From Nocardioides sp. GY 10113 (lineage in GTDB: Bacteria; Actinomycetota; Actinomycetes; Propionibacteriales; Nocardioidaceae), in NCBI RefSeq assembly GCF_004919105.1, contig NZ_STGK01000005.1, positions 62,001 through 126,000 of the forward strand: a DNA stretch of 64,000 nucleotides, read 5' to 3'. The notes under the pieces were generated by a model. The model was not told the origin of the DNA and ran no database searches. It saw only the letters and a list, made by a program, of their open reading frames with translations. Each line of letters starts with the position of its first letter. Position 1 is the first letter of the stretch. The position numbers were made by a program, and so were the translations under genes. This document shows, piece after piece, positions 37,432 to 46,687 of the stretch.

Positions 37432-38186
37432 CGGCGCCCCCGCAGGCCCTGCCACCGCTCGCGGATCCCCCACTGCGTGACGCGTGCCAGCGACTCCAGC
37501 GCCACCTGACCGCTCATCTTCGAGTCGCCGCGGACGCGTTCGACGAACTCGATCGGCACCTCCGCGACGGTGAGGCCAGCGCGGAGCGTGCGCGCGGCCA
37601 GGTCGGTCTGGAAGACGTAGCCGGTGGAGCGCACCTCGTCGAGCGAGATCTTCTCCAGCGTCGTGCGCCGGAACACGCGGTAGCCCGCGGTGGCGTCGCG
37701 CACGTCGATCCCGAGCAGCAGCCGGACGTAGAGGTTGCCCCCGCGCGACAGCGCCTCGCGCTGCCAGGGCCAGTTGACCACCGAACCGCCGGGCACCCAC
37801 CGCGAGCCGATCACGAGGTCGGCATCCTGCAGTGCGGAGAGCAGGCGGTGCAGCTGCTCGGGCTGGTGCGAGCCGTCCGCGTCCATCTCCCCGATCACGT
37901 CGTAGCCCTCGCCGAGGCCCCAGGCGAAGCCGGCCAGGTACGCCGCTCCCAGCCCGCCCTTGCCCTCGCGGTGGAGCACGTGGACGTGCGGGTCGGCCGC
38001 GGCCAGCTCGTCGGCGATCCGGCCGGTGCCGTCGGGCGAGGCGTCGTCCACGACCAGCAGGTCGACCTCGGGCTGCGCGCGGCGCAGCCGGTCGGCGATC
38101 CAGCCGAGGTTCTCGGCCTCGTTGTAGGTCGGCACCACCATCAGGACGCGGCCGAGCGCGTGGTGGTTCTGCGGTTCGTCAAGCAA
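37428..38186 (-). CDS. ppm1: Polyprenol monophosphomannose synthase (GT2)
   Basis: A 252-residue family-2 glycosyltransferase like the catalytic domain of mycobacterial Ppm1. It transfers mannose from GDP-mannose to polyprenyl phosphate for cell-envelope mannosylation. Motifs are [26 protein letters not shown], the metal-binding [13 protein letters not shown] and the late VRGDSKMSG. The start is uncertain: TTG 38186 overlaps the lnt stop by 8 nt and has GAGG about 8 nt upstream. Longer upstream frames run into lnt. In M. tuberculosis the Lnt and Ppm parts are fused in one protein; here they are two adjacent genes. Confidence 0.9.
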   Translation of the reverse strand: MLDEPQNHHALGRVLMVVPTYNEAENLGWIADRLRRAQPEVDLLVVDDASPDGTGRIADELAAADPHVHVLHREGKGGLGAAYLAGFAWGLGEGYDVIGEMDADGSHQPEQLHRLLSALQDADLVIGSRWVPGGSVVNWPWQREALSRGGNLYVRLLLGIDVRDATAGYRVFRRTTLEKISLDEVRSTGYVFQTDLAARTLRAGLTVAEVPIEFVERVRGDSKMSGQVALESLARVTQWGIRERWQGLRGRR

Positions 38187-39762
38187 CGGGGGCCTCGTTC
38201 GCGCTGGGGACCACCGCCGACGGCGTCGGGGCGGGCTCGGTCGGCACGCCGGCATCGTGCCGATTCCGACGATACGCCAGAGCGCCCAGCGCGAGGCCGA
38301 GCAGCGCCGCGAGGGAGAGAAGTCGTGCCGGCCAGTCGCCCATCCGCACGGCGGGGGTGAGGGTGTCGCTGAGTCCCACCCGCTCGCTGAGCACCGCTGT
38401 GGTGCGCGGGTCCGCGGACGCGACGACCTCCCCCGACGGGGCGATCACGCCGCTGCGGCCGTTGGTGGAGGCGACCACGAGCCACCGGCCGGCCTCCAGT
38501 GCGCGCAGCCGGGTGATCGCGAACTGCTGCTCGATCTGGTGGGTGAAGATGAAGCTGGCGTTGCTCGTCTGCACCATCAGCATCTGGGCGCCGTTGCGCA
38601 CCTGGGTGGTGGTGACGTCGTCGTAGGCGATGTCGAAGCAGATCGCGTCGCCGACCAGGGCCCCGTCCACGCGCAGCGGCGTGGTCCGGGTGCCGGCGCG
38701 CATGTCCCGTGTGATCAGGGCGAGCTGCCCGAACTTCGGGTCCCAGAGGTCGCGGAACGGGATGTACTCGCCGTACGGCACCGGGTGTCGCTTGGTGTAG
38801 CGGTCGCCGGGCCCGGTGACGGGGTCCCAGACGATGCCCTGGTTCAGGATGTGCCCGGGCTCGGGGTCGTCGACGAGACCGCCCACGACCACCGGCACGT
38901 CGATGGCCGAGACGGCGCGGCGGATACCCGCGCTCACCTCGCGGTCGTCGAACGGGTCGACGGCGGTGGAGTTCTCCGGCCACACCACGAAGTCCGGACG
39001 CTCGACCCGGCCGGCCGCGACGTCGGCCGCGAGGTCCTCGGTCGCCTGCACGTGGTTGGCCGTCACGCCGCGGGAGTCGTACAGGATGTCGTTGCCCGGC
39101 CCTGGCACGTTGCCCTGCACGGCCGCGACCGCGACCGTCCGGTCCGTGGTCACGTCGTACGGCGCGACGGCAGGGACCACCAGCAGAGCGACCAGTCCCA
39201 CCGCCGGCGCGAGGCGCAGCCAGAGCGTGCCGCCGGCGTGGCGGTCAGCTGCGTGCACCAGCAGGAAGCCCAGCAGGGCCAGCGCGAACGAGAGCCCCGT
39301 CATCCCGAGGTAGGCGACCGCGGGGGCCGCGGGAGTGTCGATCGTCGCGAACGCCAGGCGGCCCCAGGGCATGCCGCTGGCGGGCCACACGCTGCGCAGG
39401 CACTCGGCCGCCGTCCAGACGGCGGCCGCCCACAGCGGCCAGGCGGGCAGGCGGCGCACCAACGGCATGGCGGCGCCGGCCGCGGCGTAGAACAGTGACT
39501 CGAGCGTGGAGAGGCCGAGCCAGGCGTCGGGACCGATGGAGGACCGCATCCAGTCGATGTGGGTGAAGTAGAAGGCGATGCCGAACAGCCAGCCGGTGAG
39601 CGCGGCGCGGCGCACGGTGAGACCGGTGCAGGACCAGCCGAAGAGGGCCACCCCCAGGGGCAGCAGCACCGGCCACGCGATGGGCTCGAACGCCGCCGAG
39701 GTGATCAGGCCGGCGAGGGTGGCGACGGCGCACCTGAGTGCCCACGCCCTGCGATCCGTCAC
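38179..39762 (-). CDS. lnt: Apolipoprotein N-acyltransferase
   Basis: A 527-residue integral membrane enzyme that N-acylates the lipobox cysteine of lipoproteins. About six hydrophobic segments fill the first 215 residues. The nitrilase-like domain follows with the triad Glu in VVWPENST, Lys in [14 protein letters not shown] and Cys in [13 protein letters not shown] final transmembrane helix is near the C-terminus. I select GTG 39762, where TACCCT on the minus strand lies 8 nt upstream as a leaderless -10 box. The frame is open further to 40014 but that part lacks family features. Candidate substrates in this window are the cyclophilin, FKBP and UrtA lipoproteins. Confidence 0.92.
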   Translation of the reverse strand: MTDRRAWALRCAVATLAGLITSAAFEPIAWPVLLPLGVALFGWSCTGLTVRRAALTGWLFGIAFYFTHIDWMRSSIGPDAWLGLSTLESLFYAAAGAAMPLVRRLPAWPLWAAAVWTAAECLRSVWPASGMPWGRLAFATIDTPAAPAVAYLGMTGLSFALALLGFLLVHAADRHAGGTLWLRLAPAVGLVALLVVPAVAPYDVTTDRTVAVAAVQGNVPGPGNDILYDSRGVTANHVQATEDLAADVAAGRVERPDFVVWPENSTAVDPFDDREVSAGIRRAVSAIDVPVVVGGLVDDPEPGHILNQGIVWDPVTGPGDRYTKRHPVPYGEYIPFRDLWDPKFGQLALITRDMRAGTRTTPLRVDGALVGDAICFDIAYDDVTTTQVRNGAQMLMVQTSNASFIFTHQIEQQFAITRLRALEAGRWLVVASTNGRSGVIAPSGEVVASADPRTTAVLSERVGLSDTLTPAVRMGDWPARLLSLAALLGLALGALAYRRNRHDAGVPTEPAPTPSAVVPSANEAPVA

Positions 39763-40211
39763 AGGGAGCAAGGGTACGGCCACCCTGCGGGCGCCGGCCG
39801 CTCCGGGCCGACCGGGGGCGGAAGGGTCGCGCGCATCTTCGGGCCACTCCGAACATCGGCCGGCTGCCCATGTCGAAGCGTTGTCTAGGGTGCGCGAGAC
39901 CCTTCCGCGTCGCACTCGCGGGGTGAACCGACCTCCGCGGACCGTCGGCGGGTGGAGCTGGTGCGACTCCCCCGACAGCGGCCACTCGGACGGCGGTCCA
40001 CTTCCCGCGACCACATCGAGCGACGCTGGTAACTCTTGTGATGTGGGCGTGCCGTGTCAACCGTTTCAGAATCATCCACATTGGGTATGCGGGGAATCAG
40101 GCGTGGGCCAGGTCACGGCAGTGGGCTTTGTTTCATCTCGGTCGAGAGATCTGAACGTTTCGTGCGCGCCGATGACGCCGCCCTGTGCGGGCGGCGGTTC
40201 CCGGCACGGCC
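39763..40211. other. 449-bp region without a gene
   Basis: Between the lnt start and the end of the Lrp gene I see no credible coding sequence. The region holds the lnt promoter (TACCCT, 39776-39771 minus), a TAGGGT hexamer on the plus strand near 39890, an AT-richer patch at about 40015-40160, and the hairpin at 40177-40195. An unrecognised small RNA or short gene cannot be excluded. Confidence 0.5.
40177..40195 (-). terminator. Hairpin terminator after the Lrp-family gene
   Basis: GCCGCCC-TGTGC-GGGCGGC, a perfect 7-bp stem with a 5-nt loop, starts 17 nt after the Lrp stop codon. Confidence 0.6.
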
Positions 40212-40670
40212 TCAGCCGGTGACGGGGCGGTTCTCGTAGTAGGTCGAGAGCACGATCGTGGTGCGTGTCGAGACGTTGGCCGCCGCGCGGATCCGGGCGA
40301 GCAGCTCCTCGAGCTCGACGGGCGTGCCGGTGCGCACCTTCAGGACGTAGGACTCCTGGCCGGCGACCGACCAGCACGACTCGATCTCCGCGATCCCCTC
40401 GAGCCGCTCGGGGCAGTCGTCGGGCTGCGAGGGGTCGATCGGCCGGATCGAGATCAGGGCCGTCAACGGCAGGCCCAGGTCGGCGTGGTTGATCGCCGCC
40501 CCGTAGCCGAGGATCAGGCCCCGCTTCTCCAGGCGCTTGACCCGCTGGTGCACCGCGGAGGTGGACAGTCCGGTCGCCTTGCCGAGGTCGGTGTACGACA
40601 TCCGCCCGTCGGTCGCGAGCAGCTCCAGAATCCGTCGATCGATCTGCTCGACAGGTCCACTCTCGCTCAC
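40212..40670 (-). CDS. Lrp/AsnC-family transcriptional regulator
   Basis: A 152-residue Lrp/AsnC regulator. The N-terminal winged helix-turn-helix reads VEQIDRRILELLATDGRMSY and LGKATGLSTSAVHQRVKRLEKRGLI. The C-terminal RAM effector domain follows (LTALISIRP, CWSVAGQESYVLKVRTGTP). It probably senses an amino acid. GTG 40670 lies 7 nt after a TAGGGT -10 box on the minus strand, so initiation is leaderless. The divergent 5' nuclease start is only 43 bp away, so the two promoters overlap. Confidence 0.9.
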   Translation of the reverse strand: MSESGPVEQIDRRILELLATDGRMSYTDLGKATGLSTSAVHQRVKRLEKRGLILGYGAAINHADLGLPLTALISIRPIDPSQPDDCPERLEGIAEIESCWSVAGQESYVLKVRTGTPVELEELLARIRAAANVSTRTTIVLSTYYENRPVTG

Positions 40671-40677
40671 CCCGGAC

Positions 40678-40705
40678 ACCCTAGGGCATCGCCGCCCACT
40701 AGCGT
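40678..40705. promoter_or_regulatory. Back-to-back leaderless promoters, lrp-like and 5' nuclease
   Basis: TAGGGT (40683-40678, minus) serves GTG 40670 and TAGCGT (40700-40705, plus) serves GTG 40714. Each expected -35 position falls on or next to the other -10 box, so binding of polymerase may be mutually exclusive. Confidence 0.5.
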
Positions 40706-40713
40706 GGGCGGGT

Positions 40714-41634
40714 GTGAGTGAGCGCCTGATGCTGTTGGACACCGCGAGCATGTACTTCCGGGCGTACTTCGGTTCCCCCGAGATCCTGGCGCCGGACGGC
40801 ACGAACGTGAACGCCGTGCGCGGCCTGCTGGACTACATCTCCCGGCTGGTGGACCAGTACCGACCCACGCACCTGGCCTGCTGCTGGGACGAGGACTGGC
40901 GCCCGGCCTGGCGGGTCGAGCTGATCGACACCTACAAGGCCCACCGCGTGGTCGAGGCGGTCCCCGTCGGGCCCGATGTCGAGGAGGTGCCCGACACCCT
41001 GCTCCCCCAGGTGCCGGTCATCCGCGAGGTGCTCTCCGCGTTCGGCATCGCCGTGGTCGGTGCCGCCGGCTACGAGGCCGACGACGTGATCGGCACGCTC
41101 GCCACCGACGCCGGGATGCCGGTCGACGTCGTCACCGGCGATCGCGACCTGTTCCAGCTCGTGGACGACGAGCGCGCGGTCCGGGTGCTGTACATCGGGA
41201 AGGGCGTGGGGCGCCACGAGCGGGTCGACGAGGCCTGGGTGCGCGACAAGTACGGCGTGGAGGCCGGCCAGTACGCCGACTTCGCGACCCTGCGCGGCGA
41301 CGCCTCGGACGGCCTGCCGGGGGTGAAGGGTGTCGGGGAGAAGACGGCGGCGACGCTGCTCGGCCGCTTCGGGGACCTGGCGCGGATCCGCGCCGCGGCG
41401 GCCGATCCCGCCGCGGAGATGGCGGCCGGCGTGCGCGCCAAGGTCGCGGCCGCGAGCGACTACCTCGATGTCGCCCCCCGGGTGGTCGCGGTCGCCCGGG
41501 ACCTGCCGCTGGACCGGTCCGGGCTGGCCCTCCCTGTCGCGCCCGCCGACCCGGCGGCGCTGTCCGCGCTCGCGGAGCGCTGGGGCCTGGACAGCCCGGT
41601 GGCGCGCCTCACGGGCGTGCTCGGCGAGGCGTAA
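40714..41634 (+). CDS. 5'-3' exonuclease (PolI-type flap nuclease domain, stand-alone)
   Basis: A 306-residue stand-alone homologue of the 5' nuclease domain of DNA polymerase I (FEN family). Metal-binding acidic motifs include LMLLDTASMYFRAYF, CCWDEDWRPAWRVELIDTYK, AGYEADDVIGTLA and VTGDRDLFQLVDD. The helix-hairpin-helix region GDASDGLPGVKGVGEKTAATLL binds DNA. It would remove RNA primers or flaps as a second copy besides PolI. GTG 40714 is used, 8 nt after TAGCGT; an upstream open frame to 40537 lies in the Lrp gene on the other strand. Confidence 0.92.
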   Translation: MSERLMLLDTASMYFRAYFGSPEILAPDGTNVNAVRGLLDYISRLVDQYRPTHLACCWDEDWRPAWRVELIDTYKAHRVVEAVPVGPDVEEVPDTLLPQVPVIREVLSAFGIAVVGAAGYEADDVIGTLATDAGMPVDVVTGDRDLFQLVDDERAVRVLYIGKGVGRHERVDEAWVRDKYGVEAGQYADFATLRGDASDGLPGVKGVGEKTAATLLGRFGDLARIRAAAADPAAEMAAGVRAKVAAASDYLDVAPRVVAVARDLPLDRSGLALPVAPADPAALSALAERWGLDSPVARLTGVLGEA

Positions 41635-41638
41635 CCCC

Positions 41639-41776
41639 GATTTAATTCCATTTGGTAATAGTTCGAAATCCGGCCTCCCTAGGTTCATCGCCACCGGGGC
41701 TCGACGCTGCGCCCCTTTGGCACTGCGGCCACCGCTCGACTGCGGTAGCCCGACTGACCGAGAGGGTCGTACCCAC
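41639..41776 (+). promoter_or_regulatory. AT-rich promoter and leader of the urea transport operon
   Basis: A markedly AT-rich patch (41639-41670, including TTTAATTCCATTTGGTAATA) precedes a TAGGTT -10 box (41680-41685). No good -35 is spaced correctly, suggesting activator dependence; GTAAT and GAAAT elements in the patch vaguely recall GlnR half-sites. The leader to GTG 41777 is about 85 nt. Confidence 0.45.
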
Positions 41777-43021
41777 GTGTTCCCATCCCGCTCCCGCTTC
41801 GTCGCGGGCACCGTCCTCGCGCTGACCTCGACGCTCGCGCTCTCCGCGTGCGGCTCCAAGTCCGGAGAGGAGGGCGCGGTCGAGAGCTGCGTCGACACCT
41901 CCGGCGACACCATCAAGCTCGGCTTCCTGAACTCGCTCTCGGGTCCGATGTCGATCAGCGAGACCACGGTCTCCAAGTCGCTGAGCATGGCGGCCGAGGA
42001 GATCAACGCCGACGGCGGCATCCTCGGCAAGGAGATCGACATCGTCCAGGAGGACGGCGCCTCCGAGCCCACCGTCTTCAACGAGAAGGCCCAGAAGCTG
42101 ATCCAGCAGGACTGCGTCGCGGCGGTCTTCGGTGGCTGGACCTCCTCGTCCCGCGTCGCCATGCGGGACACCTTCAAGCAGCTGAACTCGCTGCTGTTCT
42201 ACCCGGTCCAGTACGAGGGCCTGGAGTCGGACCGGAACATCTTCTACACCGGTGCGACCACCAACCAGCAGATCATCCCGGCGCTGGACTTCCTCCGCGA
42301 GGAGAAGAAGATCACGTCGATCTTCCTCGCCGGCTCGGACTACGTGTTCCCGCGCACCGCCAACAAGATCATCAAGCAGTACGCGGCCGAGTACGGCATC
42401 GAGGTCGTCGGCGAGGAGTACCAGCCGCTCGACCAGGGCGCCTGGGGCACCGCGGTGGACAAGATCGTGGCCACCAAGCCCGACGTCGTCTTCAACACGA
42501 TCAACGGCGACTCGAACGTCGCGTTCCTCCAGGCCTACGACGAGAAGGGCCTGAGCGCGAAGAACATCCCGATCGTCTCGGTGTCGATCGCCGAGGAGGA
42601 GGCCGCGGCCATCCCCGTCGACCTCACCGGACAGATGACGTCGTGGAACTACTACCAGACCGTCGACAGCCCGGAGAACAACGAGTTCGTCGCCGCCTTC
42701 AAGGCGAAGTACGGCAAGGACGCGGTGACCTCGGACCCGATGGAGGCGGCGTACACCTCGCTGTACCTGTACAAGGCGATGGTCGAGAAGGCCGACTCCT
42801 TCGACGTGGACAAGGTGATCGAGGCGGCCGGTGGCGTCTCCTTCGAAGCCCCGGAGGGCACCGTCACCGTCAACGGCGAGAACCACCACATCGCCAAGAC
42901 CACGCTGATCGGCCAGGTCAACAAGGACAAGCTGATCGACGTGATCTGGTCCTCGGGCGAGCCGATCGAGCCCGACCCGTACCTCGAGGGCTACGACTGG
43001 TGGGACCCCAGCCAGGAGTGA
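41777..43021 (+). CDS. urtA: Urea ABC transporter substrate-binding lipoprotein
   Basis: A 414-residue periplasmic-binding-type lipoprotein, first gene of urtABCDE. The signal peptide ends LALSACGSK with lipobox Cys25. The mature protein follows UrtA closely: DTIKLGFLNSLSGPMSISET, INADGGILGKEIDIVQEDGASE, AAVFGGWTSSSRVAMRD, LFYPVQYEGLESDRNIFYTG, and GSDYVFPRTANKIIKQY. It captures urea for the UrtBCDE permease. GTG 41777 is chosen because the signal peptide starts there. The long frame extending upstream lies in another frame of the nuclease gene. Confidence 0.96.
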   Translation: MFPSRSRFVAGTVLALTSTLALSACGSKSGEEGAVESCVDTSGDTIKLGFLNSLSGPMSISETTVSKSLSMAAEEINADGGILGKEIDIVQEDGASEPTVFNEKAQKLIQQDCVAAVFGGWTSSSRVAMRDTFKQLNSLLFYPVQYEGLESDRNIFYTGATTNQQIIPALDFLREEKKITSIFLAGSDYVFPRTANKIIKQYAAEYGIEVVGEEYQPLDQGAWGTAVDKIVATKPDVVFNTINGDSNVAFLQAYDEKGLSAKNIPIVSVSIAEEEAAAIPVDLTGQMTSWNYYQTVDSPENNEFVAAFKAKYGKDAVTSDPMEAAYTSLYLYKAMVEKADSFDVDKVIEAAGGVSFEAPEGTVTVNGENHHIAKTTLIGQVNKDKLIDVIWSSGEPIEPDPYLEGYDWWDPSQE

Positions 43022-43132
43022 CCCGCTAGCCGAACCGGAGCGGTACGCCGCTCAGCAGTCGAGTGCCTCGGTGGTCCCGGTCGCAGCGCGGCCGGGACCA
43101 CCGGGCCCGTCCCCGGCAGGAAGGCGTCTGGC

Positions 43133-44017
43133 ATGGACGTTGTCATCTCGCAGGTCTTCACCGGTGCCTCGTTCGGCGCCGCGCTCCTCCTCATCTCCCT
43201 CGGCCTCGCCCTCACGTTCGGCCAGATGGGCGTCATCAACATGGCCCACGGCGAATTCGTGATGGCCGGCGCCTACACCGCCTACATGACCCAGCAGGTG
43301 GTCACGAACGCGGACGTCTCGCTGCTGATCGCGATCCCCGTGGCGTTCGTGATCGCCGGACTGCTCGGCGTCCTGCTCGAGGTCACGATCATCCGCTGGA
43401 TGTACGACCGGCCCCTCGACACGCTCCTGGTCACGTTCGGTGTCAGCCTCGTCCTGCAGCAGGCGGCCAAGGACATCTTCGGTGCGCAGGCGGTCGCGGT
43501 CGAGGCGCCCAGCTGGCTGAGCGGCCAGATCGGGATCCTGGGCTACCGCTATCCCTACAGCCAGGCATTCATCCTGGTGCTCGCTCTCGGCTGCCTGGCG
43601 GCGATGGCGTGGCTGATGAAATCGACCGCCTTCGGCCGCCAGATGCGCGCCACGGTGCAGAGCCGCGGCCTGGCGGAGACGGTCGGCGTCTCGACCCGCA
43701 ACGTGGACCGGTTGACCTTCTTCATCGGGTCCGGCCTGGCCGGCATCGCGGGTGTCGCGGTCACCCGGATCACCGCCGTGGAGTCGACGATGGGCCAGGA
43801 GTACATCATCTGGGCCTTCCTGGTGGTCGTCGTCGGCGGCATCGGGCAGATCAAGGGCGCCGTGATCGCGGCGTTCGCGTTCGGCATCCTCCGTTCGTTC
43901 CTCACCTACTTCACCGACGGGAGCATGGCCGTGGTGCTGACCTTCCTGATCGTGGTCGCCTTCCTCCAGGTCCGGCCGCAGGGCCTGTTCGTCGTCCGCA
44001 CGCGGAGCCTCGTATGA
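43133..44017 (+). CDS. urtB: Urea ABC transporter permease UrtB
   Basis: A 294-residue LivH-type permease with about eight transmembrane segments. The family motif GQMGVINMAHGEFVMAGAY occurs at about 30-48, and VVGGIGQIKGAVIAAF near the C-terminus. Together with UrtC it forms the channel of the urea importer. ATG 43133 has an AGGAAGG site about 8 nt upstream. The 111-bp gap after urtA has no clear hairpin. The stop overlaps urtC by 4 nt. Confidence 0.95.
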   Translation: MDVVISQVFTGASFGAALLLISLGLALTFGQMGVINMAHGEFVMAGAYTAYMTQQVVTNADVSLLIAIPVAFVIAGLLGVLLEVTIIRWMYDRPLDTLLVTFGVSLVLQQAAKDIFGAQAVAVEAPSWLSGQIGILGYRYPYSQAFILVLALGCLAAMAWLMKSTAFGRQMRATVQSRGLAETVGVSTRNVDRLTFFIGSGLAGIAGVAVTRITAVESTMGQEYIIWAFLVVVVGGIGQIKGAVIAAFAFGILRSFLTYFTDGSMAVVLTFLIVVAFLQVRPQGLFVVRTRSLV

Positions 44018-45132
44018 GTGCCCCGGAGGCGGCCCCGACGGCCACGGCCACGCGGGCGCTCCGGGCCGCGGCGCCGCTGATCGGCATCGCGGTGCTCGCG
44101 CTGCTGCTCCTGGTGGTGGCTCCCGCGGTCCTCAGCCAGTTCCGGCTGAACAACCTGGGCAAGTACTGCTGCTACGCCATCGCCGCCGTCGGGATCGGCA
44201 TCGCCTGGGGCCGCGGCGGCATGCTGGTGCTCGGCCAGGGGCTCTTCTTCGGCATCGGCGCCTACGCGATGGGCATGCACCTCAAGCTCGAGGCGGCGGA
44301 GTCCACGGGCGGGGTGCCGGACTTCATGCTCAACTTCGGCGACGGCACCCTGCCCGCGTGGTGGGAGCCCTTCCGGAGCGGGGCCTTCACGGTGGCCGCG
44401 ATCATCGTGCTCCCGGCGCTGCTCGCGGCGCTGCTGGGGTTCTCCGTGTTCAAGCGCCGGATCAAGGGTGCGTACTTCGCCATCCTCTCCCAAGCGTTGA
44501 CGGTGGCCTTCGCGGCGCTGCTGGTCTCGCAGATCAAGTACACCGGCGGCCAGACGGGCCTGAACTCGCTCAGCTCGTTCTTCGGCTACAACCTCTACGA
44601 CCCGGCCAACCGGCAGATGCTCTTCTACATCACCGCCGGCCTGCTGATCGCGATGCTGGTGGTCACCTACCAGCTCTACCGCAGCCGCTTCGGCGAGCTG
44701 CTCGTGGCGGTCCGTGACGCCGAGGAGCGGGTCCGCTTCCTCGGCCACGACCCGGCCAACATCAAGGTCGTCGCGTTCGTCGTCGCCGCGATCATGGCCA
44801 GCATCGGCGGCGCCATGTTCGTGCCGCTGGCGGGCCTGATCAACCCGCGCGAGGTCAACGCCCTGGCCTCGATCATGCTGATCGCGGGCGTGGCGCTCGG
44901 CGGACGGGCGGCGCTCCTCGGTCCGGCGCTCGGCGCGCTCGCCGTGGGCTTCGGCAGGACCTACCTCTCGGAGAGCTTCCCCGAGCAGTGGACCTACTTC
45001 CTCGGCGCCCTCTTCATCGTGGTGATCCTCTTCATCCCGGCCGGCCTGGCCTCGGTCCTCCCCCGGCTCTGGGCGCGTTGGCGACCGGCACCGTCCACCC
45101 CGGCCCCGGCCCAGCAGGAGGCTCCCGCATGA
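44014..45132 (+). CDS. urtC: Urea ABC transporter permease UrtC
   Basis: A 372-residue LivM-type permease with about ten hydrophobic segments. Motifs are LGKYCCYAIAAVGIGIAWGRGGMLVLGQG (seen in shorter pieces), SRFGELLVAVRDAEERVRFL, and PREVNALASIMLIAGVALGG. ATG 44014 overlaps the urtB stop (ATGA); an in-frame extension to 43063 runs through urtB and is spurious. The C-terminus is Pro/Ala-rich (STPAPAQQEAPA) and overlaps urtD by 4 nt. Confidence 0.95.
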   Translation: MSAPEAAPTATATRALRAAAPLIGIAVLALLLLVVAPAVLSQFRLNNLGKYCCYAIAAVGIGIAWGRGGMLVLGQGLFFGIGAYAMGMHLKLEAAESTGGVPDFMLNFGDGTLPAWWEPFRSGAFTVAAIIVLPALLAALLGFSVFKRRIKGAYFAILSQALTVAFAALLVSQIKYTGGQTGLNSLSSFFGYNLYDPANRQMLFYITAGLLIAMLVVTYQLYRSRFGELLVAVRDAEERVRFLGHDPANIKVVAFVVAAIMASIGGAMFVPLAGLINPREVNALASIMLIAGVALGGRAALLGPALGALAVGFGRTYLSESFPEQWTYFLGALFIVVILFIPAGLASVLPRLWARWRPAPSTPAPAQQEAPA

Positions 45133-45911
45133 CGCCCAAGATCGCCCCGCCCGACAGCCGCGGACTCGACTACCTGGAGATCACCGGCCTGACGGTCGAC
45201 TTCGACGGCTTCAAGGCCGTCGACGGCGTCGACCTGACCCTCCTCCAGGGCCAGCTGCACTTCCTGATCGGCCCCAACGGCGCCGGCAAGACGACGCTCG
45301 TCGACGCCGTCACCGGGCTGGTCCCGGCGACCGGACGCGCGGAGTACCGGGGGCGCCAGCTGCTCGGCATGAAGTCGCACCGGATCGTTCGGGCCGGGCT
45401 CGGCCGGACCTTCCAGACAGCGACCGTCTTCGAGGAGCTCTCGGTCCTGCAGAACCTCGACATCGCCGGCGGCGTGCACCGCTCCGCGTGGGGCATGCTG
45501 CGCGCCCGTCGCGGGGTGCCGGAGTACGTCCAGGAGGCGATGGAGACCATCGGCCTGTCCGCGCTGGCCGACCGGCCGGCGGGGGTGCTGGCCCACGGGC
45601 AGAAGCAGTGGCTGGAGATCGGGATGCTCCTGGTCCAGGACTCGAAGGTGATGCTGCTCGACGAGCCGGTGGCCGGGATGAGTGCCGAGGAGCGCGCCGA
45701 GACCGGCGACCTGCTGCGCCGGATCGGTGAGGAACGCACGATCGTGGTGATCGAGCACGACATGGACTTCGTCCGGGAGTACGCCGACATCGTCACCGTG
45801 ATGCACGCGGGCAAGGTGCTGACCGAGGGCACGGTGGCCGACATCCAGGCCAACCCCAAGGTCCAGGAGGTCTACCTGGGCCGCACCGCGGAAGGAGCCG
45901 ACCATGCTTGA
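45129..45911 (+). CDS. urtD: Urea ABC transporter ATP-binding protein UrtD
   Basis: A 260-residue LivG-type ATPase. Walker A is GPNGAGKTT, Walker B VMLLDEPVAGM, and the switch His is in VIEHDMDFV. The signature is degenerate, LAHGQKQWLEIGM, as is usual for UrtD. The segment GLGRTFQTATVFEELSVLQN is typical. It energises urea import with UrtE. The ATG overlaps urtC by 4 nt and its own stop overlaps urtE by 8 nt. Confidence 0.95.
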   Translation: MTPKIAPPDSRGLDYLEITGLTVDFDGFKAVDGVDLTLLQGQLHFLIGPNGAGKTTLVDAVTGLVPATGRAEYRGRQLLGMKSHRIVRAGLGRTFQTATVFEELSVLQNLDIAGGVHRSAWGMLRARRGVPEYVQEAMETIGLSALADRPAGVLAHGQKQWLEIGMLLVQDSKVMLLDEPVAGMSAEERAETGDLLRRIGEERTIVVIEHDMDFVREYADIVTVMHAGKVLTEGTVADIQANPKVQEVYLGRTAEGADHA

Positions 45912-46584
45912 GATCAGGGGGGTCACGGCCGGCTACGGCCGATCGATGGTGCTCGACGACGTCGACCTGAAGGTCCCCGAGGGCGGCGCCGTCGCTGTGA
46001 TGGGCCACAACGGGGCCGGCAAGACCACGCTGCTGCGCGTCGCGGTCGGCCTGCTGCCGGTCAGGTCCGGCACCGTGCTGCTCGACGGCGAAGACGTCAC
46101 CGCGATGCGCCCGAGCGCCCGGGTGAAGCGCGGCCTGGGCTACGTGCCGCAGGGGCAGCAGTCCTTCCCCCAGATGACGACCCTCGAGAACCTCCGGCTG
46201 ATCACCACCGACAAGGCGGCGATCGACGACGTCCTCGACACGTTCCCGGCGTTGCGGGGGCTGCTGAGCAGACGCGCCGGCCTGCTGAGCGGCGGCCAGC
46301 GCCAGCAGCTCGCGATCGCGCGCACGCTGCTCACCCAGCCGCGGATGCTGATCCTCGACGAGCCGACCGAGGGCATCCAGCCGAACGTGGTCGCCGAGAT
46401 CGAGGGGGTCATCGTCGACCTGACCAAGCGCGGCGACCTGTCCGTGCTCCTCGTCGAGCAGCACGTCGGGTTCGCGCTGCGCAGCACCGACTCCTACTAC
46501 GTCCTCGAGTCGGGGCGGATCACCACGAGCGGTGCGGGCGGCGACGGAGCCCTGGAGGCCGTTCGAGCGGCGATGGCGGTCTAG
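45904..46584 (+). CDS. urtE: Urea ABC transporter ATP-binding protein UrtE
   Basis: A 226-residue LivF-type ATPase. Walker A is GHNGAGKTT, signature [13 protein letters not shown], Walker [15 protein letters not shown], and the switch region [29 protein letters not shown] is characteristic of UrtE. ATG 45904 overlaps the end of urtD. Urease structural genes follow after 103 bp that contain a separate promoter. Confidence 0.95.
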   Translation: MLEIRGVTAGYGRSMVLDDVDLKVPEGGAVAVMGHNGAGKTTLLRVAVGLLPVRSGTVLLDGEDVTAMRPSARVKRGLGYVPQGQQSFPQMTTLENLRLITTDKAAIDDVLDTFPALRGLLSRRAGLLSGGQRQQLAIARTLLTQPRMLILDEPTEGIQPNVVAEIEGVIVDLTKRGDLSVLLVEQHVGFALRSTDSYYVLESGRITTSGAGGDGALEAVRAAMAV

Positions 46585-46589
46585 ACCCC

Positions 46590-46618
46590 TTGAACGCCGT
46601 GACGCCCGTCACTATGCA
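46590..46618 (+). promoter_or_regulatory. Internal urease promoter with operator-like inverted repeat
   Basis: TTGAAC (46590-46595) and TATGCA (46613-46618) have exact 17-bp spacing. Within the spacer lies GTGAC-GCCC-GTCAC (46599-46612), a perfect 5-bp inverted repeat placed where a repressor would block polymerase or a spacer-binding activator could act. The leader to ATG 46688 is about 62 nt and contains AGGAGG. Confidence 0.6.
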
Positions 46619-46687
46619 ACCCTGGCCGCACGCTGCGACCGCGGCCGCGGCTCGCCGCGGCACCGACCTAGGAGGAGACGCTCACCG

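Noticed and set aside
41652-41669. GlnR box upstream of urtA
   Set aside because: GTAAT and GAAAT elements are present, but the spacing is 5 rather than 6 and key C positions differ; too weak to call as a site.
41655-41680. tRNA T-loop-like sequence GTTCGAAATC in the urtA promoter
   Set aside because: No acceptor stem, anticodon arm or D arm can be folded around it, so it is a chance resemblance.
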